A stretch of DNA of 64,000 nucleotides from Prostheceraeus crozeri (GCA_907163375.1 CAJQUW010005574.1:124001-188000), one strand, 5' to 3'; positions 1 through 11,509 are shown, counted from the stretch's first letter. The notes: a model not told the origin generated them from the letters alone. Numbers and translations: made by a program.

Positions 1-315
1 GGCATCTTGTTCGTCTTTATAGTTGATTTCTGGTTTCAGTTCTGTTATGCAAAGTGCCTCTCGTAATCTGATTGTGCAGCTTTCTTTGTCAGATGCAAGA
101 ATTTTGACTGAAATATTGGTGGTATTGAAAGAACGCAGATATTTGAAGACAGAGCTGGAGTTGTTTGTCAAGTGTTCTTTTATCCTTGTGTAAAGAATTA
201 TTACTTATTAGTAAAGAATATCTACTAATTTGATAATATGGCCGATAGTGTCATTGACTGGAATATTAGTTAAAAGTTGAGCAGCATCGAAGCTGACTAA
301 ATAAGGGTTTTCCTG
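1..315 (-). mobile_element. Penelope-like element remnant (RT piece and GIY-YIG piece)
   Basis: Read on the minus strand, about 310-240 translates to LVSFDAAQLLTNIPVNDTI, which resembles the SFD..SLFTNIP block of Penelope-like reverse transcriptases. About 180-1 gives IKEHL, then LRSFNTTNISVKI and RLREALCITELKPEIN, which resembles the C-terminal half of the GIY-YIG endonuclease of the same elements. The part that should lie between them is missing, so this is an internally deleted copy. It runs off the left edge of the window. Family assignment is by eye from motif order. Confidence 0.55.
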
Positions 316-441
316 CGGAAAATGAAAAGAGTTAATTTTTCCTGAGTTTCAAAGCTATGATGAATATTCCCATGTATCAATTTTTATCAATTTATTAATT
401 TGTTTTGGAATATTCACATCAGACAACATTAATCAACTCAC

Positions 442-3400
442 TGAATGAGTTGCAGATAGTCGTTTGTCAAACTGTTCATCCTCCAAGTTTGGCTCAAGTA
501 CATCACTCTCCTCTGACGCGTTGCCGGCGGATTCAGACATTGAACTATCAGCCTCGTCTCCCAACAGCGCTGCAAAGATAGAATGAAATTCTTTCAAGAA
601 AAAATTGCTGGCATAATTCAGCACATGATGACCGTAAAATAATCGATAATTTAGGGATTAATTTAGAAAATCATTTTGTTCCTCATGTCATCTATTAGAC
701 ATGATCAAAACTGAGATTGTTTTAACTAAAACAGACGAGGATAGAAAGCGATGAAACTATCATGTTCAAATGCTAGTTCTTAAATAAAAATTAAAGCCGC
801 ATTCATGTTGGTGTTCAATTTGTATTCAACATTTCAAACGACATGTTTCGCCCGCTCTCAGTCAGGTTAGACACGGGACTGACAAGCTATGTGTTCAATA
901 CATAAGATCACAGTTCACATAGATATCGATGACGTAGCATTCAAGCTAAATTATATAAAAACGATGTGAAAGGTACTTTTACAAAGAAAAGTTAGTAGAT
1001 GCATTTTCATTAATTACAGCACAAAGAAAGGGAATGTCACCACGGAAGAAGTAAGCACAGAACATGTTCTTTTTGCACACATAGATCTGGAGTAACACGT
1101 TTAATGCACAATGCTTCTGAAATTCGCAGTACACGTTCTCTGTCAGATTTAAATGCAATTTAAAGCGTGATCGTGCCTCAGAAGCGGATGTGTCACAAAC
1201 TTGTAGATGACGGATTACGGCACTGTTGGGCACTCTAGTGGGACGAGGAGGACACTTAGAAATTGAAGATGACCAGTTTGGAACATGTTCCCGAATGCGG
1301 TCCTCTAGACGTCTTCCGGTCTTTCCAAAATGCTTGCAACGACATGTACACAAGAAAGAGTGCTTCACCGAAAGATGAACTTCCGGCCCTCCTCCATCAT
1401 AAGGTCATTTACTCTTGGTATGTACTTCTGGTTGCAAGTATCTTGGAAGAAGACGTCTAAAGGACCGCATTCAGGAACATGTTCCAAACTGGTCATCTTC
1501 AATTTCTAAGTGTCCTCCTAAACGTGTGTGCGACACACATCGAGTTCTTCGTTCGGTCACACTTCGATGTCGCAGGGCCATTCACCGAGGATAAATCTAC
1601 GAACAGTGAATGGAGTGATGGAATGAACTAAATCTCTCACGCCTGCCAACTTCTAAACATAGAATCTGACGGACCAACATTAACGAGGAAACTTGTACAC
1701 AATGATCTGAATTCTTCGAATCTGAAGGAATCTTGGCAATCAAAACATTTTTGGAGGAATTCACATCAATCCGCAAGCAACGCACGCCTATTTTTCCCAT
1801 CTCTGTAAGGTATCCGACTTCCTTTTTGCCCACTTACTAAGTTCCAACATGTGCCATCGTTTTGAACTAGTCTTCACTTCTTGTAAAAACTGAAAAACTC
1901 ATACAATCTAATTCTTAGGATGTACTCGTACATACCAGTAGGTCTACTCATTGAGATTGATTCGATTGAAATAAGATGGATTAGTTATTGACGGAGTTAC
2001 TTTTTGTTGATCAACTTCGGCTTGATTTCTCTAATGTCCAGTAATTCTTTTGATCTTAGGTTCCATGAATCAATGATTCTGCTCAAAATTCAATTTCTCT
2101 TACACAGGAAGCTACACATTGGACACTTAATGACATGACTTTCTCATCTGACTTGACGGAGAGAATTTGTTGACGGACATTGCCAAACTTCTTTCCAGAA
2201 TAAATACGCAACTAGGGGACTGATAAAATAATCAAAAGTAAATGATTAGCTTGCTCCATATGTTGTCGATTCAGAAAATCAAAGTGAAACAGCCTTATAG
2301 AAGACTTTTTAGTGGAAAATATCAAAACATCTGAGAAAATGCCAAAGAAAATGATGAACGAAGTAGTGCTATATCTAAATAATCTTGATTCTCGACCGTG
2401 GTGTCTAATTACTTCCAGAGGATCTGTTTGCAATTATGCAGGCCCTGCTTGTTACGACGACAAAATAAGCGAAGTATTATTAGTCTACAATGTGCTACTT
2501 TATTTTCTATGTTTTCATTCACTGTTTTCCGCAATTTCGGGCCATGATCAAGTGCGAAACGTCGGAAGAGTGGGTACATGCTTCAGTTCAAAAAATGTAA
2601 TGTTTAATTTGTGAGCTTGATTACATCAACTTTGCTTACATTTCGCTTCATTTCATTTACTGCATGGAAGAATTGAAATCTTTGGTGATATCAACGAAGT
2701 GCATAGCAAACACATAACGACATTTTTATTGCAACAGTTACTGTCAACATGACATTCGCATGTAGCCATATATCTCATATTGATATTTACTCCTGTTGTT
2801 ACCAAAGAAGTGACATGGTGTATAACAAAATTGTTTCCAGAATTTCCCCTGTATTTTCCAAGTTTTCCAGACAAATGTACTGTATGCCTAATGTGCCCAT
2901 GAACAAATGCAGCACTTATTTAGCAGCGTCTCCTGAAGTCGCGTGAAACTTTAGAAGGATGCCAATTGCTTCAATCCAATCATTTAACGAATGATATTTT
3001 TTCTAAAAACGCGCCTAATTCAGAGAATGAATGTCAAACTACCACTGGAGGAAGATGTCTTAATTAAATTTGATTCAGTCATAGCTCCTAAATTTGTGTC
3101 AGTATTCTGTATATTTGTGTCCACTCTGTTTTGCCTAAACATATCGCACATGTCTTCAAGGCTTCTTGCTGAGTCTCTCACTCTACAGCTCATTCCATCA
3201 CATGAATGCCTCAGTCTTAAGGTGTACGTTTTGTTATTTCTTCATCGATCGTCAGTAAGCTGCATCGTGAATATCACGAAATCGGACGTGAATGCAGGAT
3301 TTTGTATTACTCAGAATACAACCCGACAATGTTATGCTAAAGAGGCCCTTGAAGTTGTACATCGGCAAAATGGTACCGATTGTTGCAAAACCAGCTGCAA

Positions 3401-4273
3401 TGCAGTAGATTGTCGATTGGATTGAGTCGTGGGGAGAGCTTAAAAGCTTTCAGGCGAGTCTCAAGTGTTTTCAAATGGCTTTCAACACATTTGGGGCCTG
3501 TCTGGACAAAGTTTACTCCGACAGTAATTTGATCGAAGAGAAGTCAAGCAATGCAATTTTTTTAGAAAATTGCCCACCAGTTTACAGAGTTTCGTTCTCC
3601 CACTGGTTAATACGAGTATTAGAACATAACGTGACCTAGGAGGTAGGTCTATACAGTATGTCATAGTATCTCATTCTCCAAAGCATGCTAATAACGCAAA
3701 CTATTATCAGCCAATGTCATCTAAGGTAGATAAAAGCTTATTATAATGATGTAGACCGCACGTCTGAAGTGGGTAGAAAATATTTCTTGGCTCAGAGAAA
3801 GCTCATCATACAAAGGATGTCTTAACAGATCTCGACAATATTTAATCTGTCGTAATTTAGAGAAAATACGTTTCTATGTCCTACTCCTGTTTCTAAAATA
3901 CGTTCCTGTTTTCTAGACCGTTATACACCCTGAGTGATTATGTCATTCATACTCAAAATACGAATGCCCTCATTTATGCTGGTGAATTTAAAAATGTTTT
4001 CTTTTGATTTCTACACACACCTAAGTTAATTTCCACGAAATCATCGCCTTCAAAGTTATCAAGTAGCTCAGGGTTACGAGCTCCATCGATTCTTCTTCTT
4101 CTTGCACCTCCTTCTTCTTCATTATCGTCTACTGATCTTTCTTCAGGATCTTCATCTTCTTCATTGGCGTTTGCTTCATTTTCTCGGTCGTTCCCATTTA
4201 TATTTTCCTCGACGCTCATTCTGTCATCATCACCAACAGGCCAGTTACCGAATGCATAGAGCTCTTCATCCAT
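442..4273 (-). CDS. Acidic low-complexity protein gene, two exons visible, 3' end outside window
   Basis: Two minus-strand exons fit together. Exon 4273-4021 starts at the ATG of MDEELYAFGNWPVGDDDR, seven bases after a good acceptor (gatttcag at 4282-4281), and ends in phase 1 at a gtgtgt donor. Exon 569-442 follows a tatctttgcag acceptor, supplies the two missing codon bases, and ends in phase 0 at a gtgagt donor. The joined 127 residues are strongly acidic (runs such as NEEDEDPEERS and DDNEEEGG), with one basic ARRRRIDGAR patch and a Ser/Glu-rich second exon (SMSESAGNASEESD). No domain is visible and I do not recognise the family; a nuclear acidic regulator would be a guess. The intron 570-4020 carries Penelope debris. 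Further exons would lie left of base 1. Phase match and splice signals support the gene; transcript data are lacking. Confidence 0.55.
979..1520. repeat. Inverted pair of Penelope GIY-YIG endonuclease fragments
   Basis: The minus strand at 1368-1000 reads CRCKHFGKTGRRLEDRIREH followed by PNSAVIRHLQVC, which resembles a Penelope-type GIY-YIG endonuclease. The plus strand at about 1410-1530 carries a second copy of the same region (GCKYLGRRRLKDRIQEHVPN). The two copies face opposite ways, so 1247-1318 and 1446-1520 form an inverted repeat with arms of about 73 bases and a loop of about 127. It lies inside the intron of the acidic-protein gene. Both copies are broken. Confidence 0.6.
1530..4015. 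other. Intron sequence without a recognised feature
   Basis: Remainder of the intron of the acidic-protein gene. An open frame at 2991-3425 (plus) has no recognisable domain and no coding-like composition; nothing else is supported. Confidence 0.4.
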
Positions 4274-4280
4274 TGTGTTT

Positions 4281-6915
4281 CTGAAATCAGGATAAATTGC
4301 AATCAAGTATTCAAGTCAATTGTTGCACTACTTGAGATTGAACTAATCGGAATAAATTGAATTATAGGGCTCAAAGTTGAGTTATATGTAATAGAGCTCC
4401 TACATCGGATCAAGCGGTACCGATGCGATCCGGAAAGAATAGCTGAGTTCAAGGTGCCACAAGGTTCAAACATCTTGTTAAAACCCTGTTTAAATAAGTG
4501 TGGAAATCTAGGTAAGTCCCACCATAGGTAATGAGCAATATACTGCAGGCCTATATAGCAAATGAAGTAGTCTGTACACATTCAATTATTCATTCAGTGA
4601 ACCCATTTAATAAAGCCACGAGCTCTTGGAAATGCACAGGTATGCGATGGCAGAAAAGCACAGGTAAGGTCAATCCAGAAAACTCAATCTCCTGAGGCAC
4701 CCACGTTATTCTGACCAAAGACCGTCTTCAATAGGTCTACTGGTTTCATCAAGATGAAGTAGCATTCAGATTGAATACGCGTTCCTAACGCACTCGTCAT
4801 CAGAAAATAAGAGACTCGACCTTCGTGAGCAACTCAGTGTCATCTTGATGTTTGCTTTTAATCCGACTTAAAAAGCCGTCGAGAGAAAATTCAGTTCTGC
4901 TCAAGATTGGACTTTAGATGCAGCGCATAACCACATATACGAGTATGTACAAGTATTATATCTGATCCTCTTCAATCTGCATCCGCAAAACAATTCTTAA
5001 AAGTAAATCCACATCCAATTCGCAGAGCAATGCACATTAATCCGCACTTTCGCATAACCAGAAGTTGAAAATCTAGCGATCACAGGCCTTCGGCTGAGGA
5101 CACATTCCGTCACATCAAGTGACCTTTTCAAAAAGAAAACGATTTGTACCCCTAAAATGATGCACTTCGCATGAATTTCAAGTTCAATTTTTCAAGGTTT
5201 TATTCGATAATTGCATGATGATTGATTTTGCTAATGTCAATCTTACAATTGATAGCAAGCAGAAATATCTCACCAGATGTTTGTGTGTGATTTACATATG
5301 CGATACTAGTGATCATACAGCAACATTTCCACAACAATAGGCCTATATTCTGTTACCATGCTTTTGTAATTTGTTTTACTCCTGATAATGCACAGATCTG
5401 ACCGGAATTTACTAAAACAAACATCAAAAGCAAGACATCTGAGCGACAATAACATTGGTAGAATAAAATCACAGATTGAGTATGTGGATGCACCTAGCTT
5501 GTTTTGAATTGTCAAATTCACGTTATCGCCAAACGCATCCCCAAATCATAGAATTCGACCTTTAGATAAATATGCATTGTCTTTTTGATGCTAGAATAGT
5601 TTTCCTTTTGTCACAGTCAATTTATTGTGATAGAACGGAAAAGGCTAGTTATGCATTGAAGAGATTCGTTATTAATTCAAGTTGTGAGCTTGAAATTTAG
5701 ATTTCATCGGCATCTCGCTGACCACTTACATGCATGCTGTCATGTCTCAAGCGTTTTACTCTAAACAATTTAAAAGCAAATGAAATACTGTGATATAGTC
5801 TACAGCAAGACGCTTCATTGCCACTCCATCTTCTGCTGCCATCATCATTGCTGATGACGATCTTAGGTTATGGTGGTGGTAGGGGGTCCTGTCTCAGTGC
5901 ACCGAATCAGCTCACTACCATAAGAAACACTGGGGCTACGGTACCTTCGCAGGGATAAAAATGGCAACGGATGCCAGTTCGGAAATTTATATTTCAAGGT
6001 GCCTCAAATAGAAAAAAAGTTAAGAAAACAATAGGCAAACCTACAGAAGCTCCTACGAAAAATTCTAATCCCATGTGTAACTCCTGGAATACACATGGTC
6101 ACCAAGCCAAGGAATCAATTTAAAATCCGCTTCCGCAGATGTTTAGTCGTGATCGCATACTTCTGAAAAAAGAAGTATATTCTTCAATACGGAAACTGAT
6201 CGATCAGAACATACAAGCATTACTTTTGTGAGATGACAATGCTTCAAGTTGCTTTTATTCTTTATTTTTATTCCTTTCAGTTCACTTAATCAACTAAGGT
6301 AGATAATAAAGATAATCTCAAAACGATTATGGGAAGTTAAAAATGCCTAAATTCAGAAAAAATTCCATCTCATCAGTCAAAGATTTAGGCATCATATTTA
6401 CGAAGACCCTACGATACAGCACAAGTACTAATGTCCGTGGTTTGTGGGCCTGAAAAATATTTTGGTGAGCAAAAAATACATTGCAATTTCTTCTGCCATA
6501 ATTTTCAATGACTGTATCAATGATCTTGTTAGCCATTGTACTTTTGGAGAGGAAGCTGTTCATTGAATAGTAATAGCATCATTGTAGGCAGGACTTCTTC
6601 AGCACTTCGAAGAACTGCAGTACTTCTGCAGGACTTCTTCGTGCATCGCGAATCTTGGAAATTATACCATTCGAATCCTCGTCGCTTCGTTCGTGTTTGT
6701 GTCTGTATCTCATTACCTGATTTCGTCGAATTCGTGGGATATTCGTCGTCCTTTGGAAATCCAACTGAACTGTGTTCAATTTCCTCAATCAGTGTCATTG
6801 TCGTTGTTCGTAAATGTTGTAAAGCTGGATTTGCACAGTCACAAGAAACCTACCGCACTTACGTCGAGATTGGCATTCCTCTGATCCAGATATTCCAGAA
6901 ACAGTGTTCTGATTG
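4281..6915. other. Intergenic sequence without a recognised gene
   Basis: Upstream of the acidic-protein gene. Contains short open frames on both strands at 6327-6800, none with a domain I can defend. No promoter motif is clear enough to call. Confidence 0.4.
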
Positions 6916-6921
6916 TTACGG

Positions 6922-6992
6922 TCGTAGCTCATTGGCTTCAGTACTGCGATTTGGTCACACAGTCGAGGGTTCAAATCCAACTGAATATCAAT
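6922..6992 (+). repeat. tRNA-like A box / B box pair (possible SINE head or pol III promoter)
   Basis: The sequence tagctcattgg (A-box-like) is followed about 38 bases later by ggttcaaatcc, a perfect match to the B box. The cloverleaf stems do not pair well, so this is not an intact tRNA gene. It lies just upstream of the LINE ORF1 remnant and may be a truncated tRNA-derived SINE or a chance match. Confidence 0.3.
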
Positions 6993-7181
6993 TTTGATTT
7001 TGCCGTTTGTCATCACTTGCTTCTGCTCAAAAGCTTGAATAATGCCTGAAGGAAAAGATTTAAACGGTTCTTTTTCTTTTACTTCAATTCGAAGAATGTC
7101 AAGTTCTCAAATCGGCAAGTTGAACAAAGAGCAATTGACTATAGCGCTGAAGGATGCAGAAAGTCCTATGACTCTCAGACA

Positions 7182-7799
7182 GTGCAAGCCAAGGTAAATG
7201 ATGCTGTTACAAAAGCCGATATTGAAAGAATTTTAGAACAAAAGCTTAATGATCATTTCAAGAATTTGGAGATGAAGTTGGTAGAAGTTCTGGACCAGCA
7301 AAAGTCGTTGCAACGGACTTGCGAATCTCTACAGTCCCAAATTAATGATTTGAATATTGATAATCAAGCAACTTTGACACATGTATCAGATGGCATCATG
7401 GAAGAACTTGAAAACCGTCTTAGTCGACGAAACAATTTGATTTTTGCTGGAATAGCAGAATCCACCGATGGCTCAGTAAATGACCGAAAGCAACACGATG
7501 AATCAAAGATTCTAGATATTCTGGCCGCAGTCAATTGTGAAGCTGTGTCTCTGACATCATATAATCGCATTTGAAGACCTCGTGGTAGTGCTCCAAGACT
7601 CATCAAAGTAACGTTTGGCAATTTCCAAGAAAAATTATCGGTTCTGAGAACCAGTAGAAATCTGCGAAACTCAACTGACTTCAGAAATGTGTACATCAAT
7701 AATGACCTTACTTCTCTTCAGCAAATCAAAGACAAGGAACTGTGCAAAGAACTCAAAGATAGGAAAGAAAGCGGAGATGTGATTCTATACAGGAATTAA
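7182..7799 (+). pseudogene. LINE ORF1 protein remnant
   Basis: Coiled-coil-like N-terminal stretch (LEMKLVEVLDQQKSLQRTCE) followed by the RRNNLIFAGIAES block typical of CR1/L2-group ORF1 proteins, which bind RNA and act as chaperones in retrotransposition. One in-frame TGA at 7572-7574 interrupts a frame that otherwise continues through RPRGSAPRLIKVTFGN to a TAA at 7797-7799. An ATG at 7042 lies in another frame, so the N-terminus is probably shifted. ORF2 starts about 30 bases after the ORF1 stop. Confidence 0.65.
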
Positions 7800-7831
7800 A
7801 TTGTCCCAAAATCTTTTGGCAAAAATTTTCA

Positions 7832-8409
7832 ATGAGCGCTTTTAGCAAAATGGAAATCCCGAATATTTTACTGACGAATATTCGATCATTGAGACCTAAA
7901 TTTGATGAGGTTCGTGTCATTGCTGCATGTGAAAACCCTGATGTTATCGCACTTTGTGAGACTTGGCTCACTCAGACTGCGGCTGATGAAGAAGTGAGAA
8001 TTTCTGGCTACTCTTATCCGTCAAGATAGAACTGATGGGAGGCGAGGTGGAGGCGTCTGTGCATATGTACGGTGCAGTTTACAATTTGAAATTATAGCGT
8101 TTCCGCGGCAACTATCATTTTTTGAGTGTCTTTGTGTCTATTTTAAGACTAATGACATTGTCATGATTGTTATCTATGTCCCTCCCAATTTGAAAAGTTG
8201 TCAATATACACAGGTAAGCGATGTATTAGTCACTTTCTGTGATACTTTCAATACATCTCATTTTGTGATAGCTGGAGATGTAAATCAATTGCCTACAGTT
8301 TATCTCAATCAGTCACTCCAACTTGTACAGATGGTAAATAGCGAAACTAGAAAAACGTCTATCTTGGATAAGATTTTCCTTTCTAAGACTGCTTTTTCAT
8401 TTTATTATT
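7832..8409 (+). pseudogene. LINE ORF2, endonuclease half (5' of the insertion)
   Basis: Starts MSAFSKMEIPNILLTNIRSL, then VIALCETWL, GRRGGGVCAYVR, and HFVIAGDVN: the ordered motifs of an APE-like endonuclease that nicks target DNA. A stop near 8027 and a small frame change precede the segment at 8163. The frame is cut at 8409 by the transposon; reading resumes at 11510 in exactly the same frame once the insert and one TATT copy are left out. Confidence 0.75.
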
Positions 8410-8787
8410 GGGCTCGGCCAAGCGAAAATGAACAGCAACATCAAAAAACAAAGTTCCGATTTAAGATTTCTAACGTATGTTTTCTTATAGCTAATATTCT
8501 GAAGTTTTTGTAACAGATCGAGTTTTTGTCATGACATCTATATTTAGCCAGAAAATTGAAATTCAAGTTAGATGATTTTTTTTATTTCAACGCAATATAT
8601 TTTCAGCGTTTTTTGGATTTTTTTTCTTTCTCGTATCTCTATTAAACGTTTGATTGGACTTAAATGATTCACTTCATGAGCGACTGTTAGGTAAAGTTAA
8701 GCGATTTTACCATTATTCATTTGATTTAGAAATCATTGATAAGTATTTCATGGCTGAGACAGAAAAGTGACATTTGAGTTTGCCATT

Positions 8788-8801
8788 GTGATTCCGTTAC
8801 C
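8788..8801 (+). repeat. Subterminal motif gtgattccgttacc
   Basis: One of the copies of a 14-base motif found only near the ends of the 8410-11505 transposon; the others are in the palindrome at 8954-8983 and beside the right TIR at 11478-11491. Candidate transposase-binding site. Confidence 0.5.
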
Positions 8802-8953
8802 AAAAAACATCATTTTATTTTTCTTATTCTCAAGGCTCTTGTAGAAAGATGCTGATATCATGTCATAGCAAGCATATTTATCATAGTCAACTGCTGGTGT
8901 AATGGAGATTTCATAATTAATATATTTTCTCATTGAAAATGACAGTGCTTTTG

Positions 8954-8983
8954 TGTGATTCCGTTACCGGTAACGGAATCACA
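8954..8983. repeat. Perfect 30-bp palindrome of the transposon subterminal motif
   Basis: Two copies of tgtgattccgttacc placed head to head give an exact 15+15 inverted repeat with no spacer. Confidence 0.9.
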
Positions 8984-9420
8984 TCATCCGTTTATCGATA
9001 AATGTTATATAAGTCACAATAATTATGCCCCGCAGATGGTCAATAACACCAAATATCAAGAAAAACAAATGATTTAGTTAAAAAACAATCATTTTTGACA
9101 TGTATGAGCCCGTGATATGAAAGGATAAATTACAAAAGCAGAGATTTCATGCTAGGCCTATAAGCACTCTAGTTATGATGAAACTGTCCGATCATTTTAT
9201 GGCATACTTTTGCATCATCGCACGTTGCTGATCACTGAACTTGAACGAATATCGAAGCCTTGCAGTTCCCAATGTGCTGATTTGTGGTTCGGGACACACA
9301 AAAGGCGAGTTTTTTAATATCCTCGCTTCTAGAGTCGGCCATTCAATATTCTCGTAAATTCCGTAAGCTTCAAAAGGCGCCGTTTTAATTTCCCTCGCTG
9401 CTAGAGTCGGGCATCATAGA

Positions 9421-11020
9421 TCAGGATCCAATCCGAAGCTCTGTGCTTTGCAGGTACCTGATTTTAATTTTGTTCGTGGTGGTGCTGCACACTGCGGCAA
9501 CATAGAGAATGGAACGACCTCTTTCTGTTGGTATGGGAATTGTGACATAAATTCCTGGCTTCACAGATGCCGGCTGGTCTTCAGAGATTCCGGTGACAGA
9601 TGAAACCTGTTGAACTAGCACATGCAGTTCTGGAGATGGCTGCATTGAGTAATTTGATAAGGTAACGATACCTGGATCGACAGTCCGCACACAATGAATG
9701 CGTGCCTGGAATGGCGATTGCACTACCCCAGATTGCATCAAGTTCTGTTCTTCGCCTCTCAATCTCCATATTTGGCACATAAAAAATCTTGATAGTGTCA
9801 AGTGCTTGGCACATGCAGCGTAGTCAGCAGCTGACTTAACAAAAGGTATCTCCTGCTCATGATGGCGCGATGCACAAGCCTTTTGACAGTGCCGCCAACC
9901 CCGTCGACAGCTCCCTTTCCATGCGACGTAGCGAAGAAATGCCAGTTGACTACCAAGCCCTTCGTCTGCTTCATACATGAGATAAGGGTAGGCATAAATT
10001 TCTGCTTGAAATTCTGTGCCGCTCCATCAGAGAAAATGTCAATGTGAGTCAGATTAGTAGTCTTCTCAGTCTTGATCTGGTCGATGATTGTTTCAAGCAT
10101 TACTGCAGCAGTATATTTATCGTGAGATAACCGGTCTGAGACAACAGCAAAAGAATCTTTAGTCCATACAACGGCCGAGAACACAGCGACCTGCTTGTGT
10201 ACCCAATGATCTTGTTCAATTATGGATGCATTTTCACTGAAATCTACCTGCAACACAGCATGGTGCTGATGAGGGGTAGTGTGCAGAAGCAATGGATCTT
10301 GAAAGCAGGAAGGTTGTCCTTCGGCATTCCGCACCCATTGAAGCCACTTGATCCCGGCCATGGCATCATCAACTGATGTCAACAAGCAATCGACTGAAAC
10401 TTTCTCTTTACAGTTTTCACAATGTCCGAACATGCAATCTTCCCTATTGGGATCACACGCGATAGCTTGCAGAAGTTCAATGTTAGTAGTTGGAGCACTC
10501 GAGACGGACTTCATGCCCTGTAGAAGGAAATCGACGTTGGCGTGCTAAATGCAGACATGTGGCATCTTATCTTTGTAAAGAACCACTCTGACGTTAAGGT
10601 CTTGAATGTAGACAATGCAAATACCTCGCGGATTGTCATCAACAAGTACCGACGTGTTCTTCTTCCTTTGATGCCGTCACGGATCACTATGACAGGCAAT
10701 GTGGTTGCGAAGGTTTAAAATGTTGTGTACTCTTGCTTTCACTTGTTGTGCGGAGTCGTTGGAGTCTATGATATCACGAGGACGCAAGGCTGCCCTAGCT
10801 CATTCACAGCGCGAGCGAGAACTAGATTTTCGCATGATTACTGGTTCTTTGTCACCGTGACTTTCTTTATGGCACGCCATCTTCGCATCTTTTCTCTGTG
10901 CTTCTTTCGCTCACAGTCTTCTCCGCTTCCAATTTTCTGGTCCATCTTCGCTTTCTTCCTTTCCCCGATAGCGACGTGCTTCTCAGCAGCGGTAAGTGTC
11001 ACCTTCCCGGTACACTAATT
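9421..11020 (-). pseudogene. Transposase-like gene of the nested transposon, uncharacterised family
   Basis: Minus-strand coding pieces in order: a basic N-terminus at about 11015-10850 (EKHVAIGERKKAKMDQK, ERKKHREKMRRWRAIKK), RRYLLMTIREV at about 10660, LYKDKMPHVC at about 10560, then the longest open piece 10514-9798 with EDCMFGHCENCKEK, AVLQVDFSENAS, FSDGAAQNFKQKF and NWHFFATSHGKGAVDGVGG, continuing in another frame to the stop at 9421-9423. I have seen this motif order in unnamed invertebrate proteins. The acidic positions in VDFSEN and SDGA make a DDE-type (RNase H fold) transposase plausible, but this is inference. At least two frame shifts (near 10600 and 9840) and further stops make it a pseudogene. 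It is the only gene in an element with clean TIRs, which supports a transposase role. Confidence 0.55.
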
Positions 11021-11477
11021 CATTCCGTCAGTAAAGCAAAAAATGTATTGAAGGCTGAAGGATTCCAGGAATCCTTGAGGCTGGGAATCTCAGGTAATCT
11101 ATCTATAGATATGAAGTATTTTGGAATTTTTCAGTGAACCGATAAGAGCAATTACTATTCGATAAGGTTGAAATCAATACCTATTTATAGATATGAAGTC
11201 TCGTGTCAGCGAGCACAGTCACCACTGTGACTCGATATGTTAGAATAATCCTAATAGCACGCATCCCCACCACGAACCAATCCCACCCTCTTCATATAAA
11301 CGCAAACACGGGTGCATTCGTTATGTAGAGATATGATAAACAGTCGGAAAAATGTTTTCACGGTCTTAACCTAATTTTCTTATCGCGATTTCGTTAGAAT
11401 ATCAGATGCATTTCGTTTGTTACTCAGAATTTTCTTTACTGAGTACTAGTCTCATGAAAATGTGTAAATGCTCAAAT

Positions 11478-11491
11478 GTGATTCCGTTACC
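11478..11491 (+). repeat. Subterminal motif gtgattccgttacc next to right TIR
   Basis: Abuts (overlaps by one base) the right 15-bp TIR of the transposon at 8410-11505; same motif and orientation as 8788-8801. Confidence 0.5.
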
Positions 11492-11509
11492 GCTTGGCCG
11501 AGCCCTATT

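Larger units (their letters stand above)
8410..11505 (-). mobile_element. 3.1-kb DNA transposon inside the LINE, 15-bp TIRs, TATT duplication
   Basis: The left end 8410-8424 (gggctcggccaagcg) is the exact reverse complement of the right end 11491-11505. Both ends are flanked by TATT (8406-8409 and 11506-11509). Excising the element and one TATT rejoins the LINE ORF2 frame perfectly (codons for FYY then CSSCESGD), which fixes both boundaries. The inner sequence carries one decayed minus-strand gene and repeated gtgattccgttacc motifs. Superfamily is undecided: a 4-bp duplication is used by Academ, Sola and Ginger groups among others, but the encoded protein does not show their hallmarks. Confidence 0.85.

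Noticed and set aside
2991-3425. 144-codon plus-strand open frame in the first intron
   Set aside because: No start context, no domain, Cys- and Phe-rich composition like random AT-rich sequence; no splice signals around it.
6327-6563. Minus-strand open frame with a faint look of a viral-type packaging ATPase tail
   Set aside because: Similarity is limited to a few residues, there are no neighbouring related parts and no Walker motif; too weak to call.
10725-11137. Plus-strand open frames inside the nested transposon
   Set aside because: Shadows of the minus-strand transposase-like gene, whose basic N-terminus explains them.
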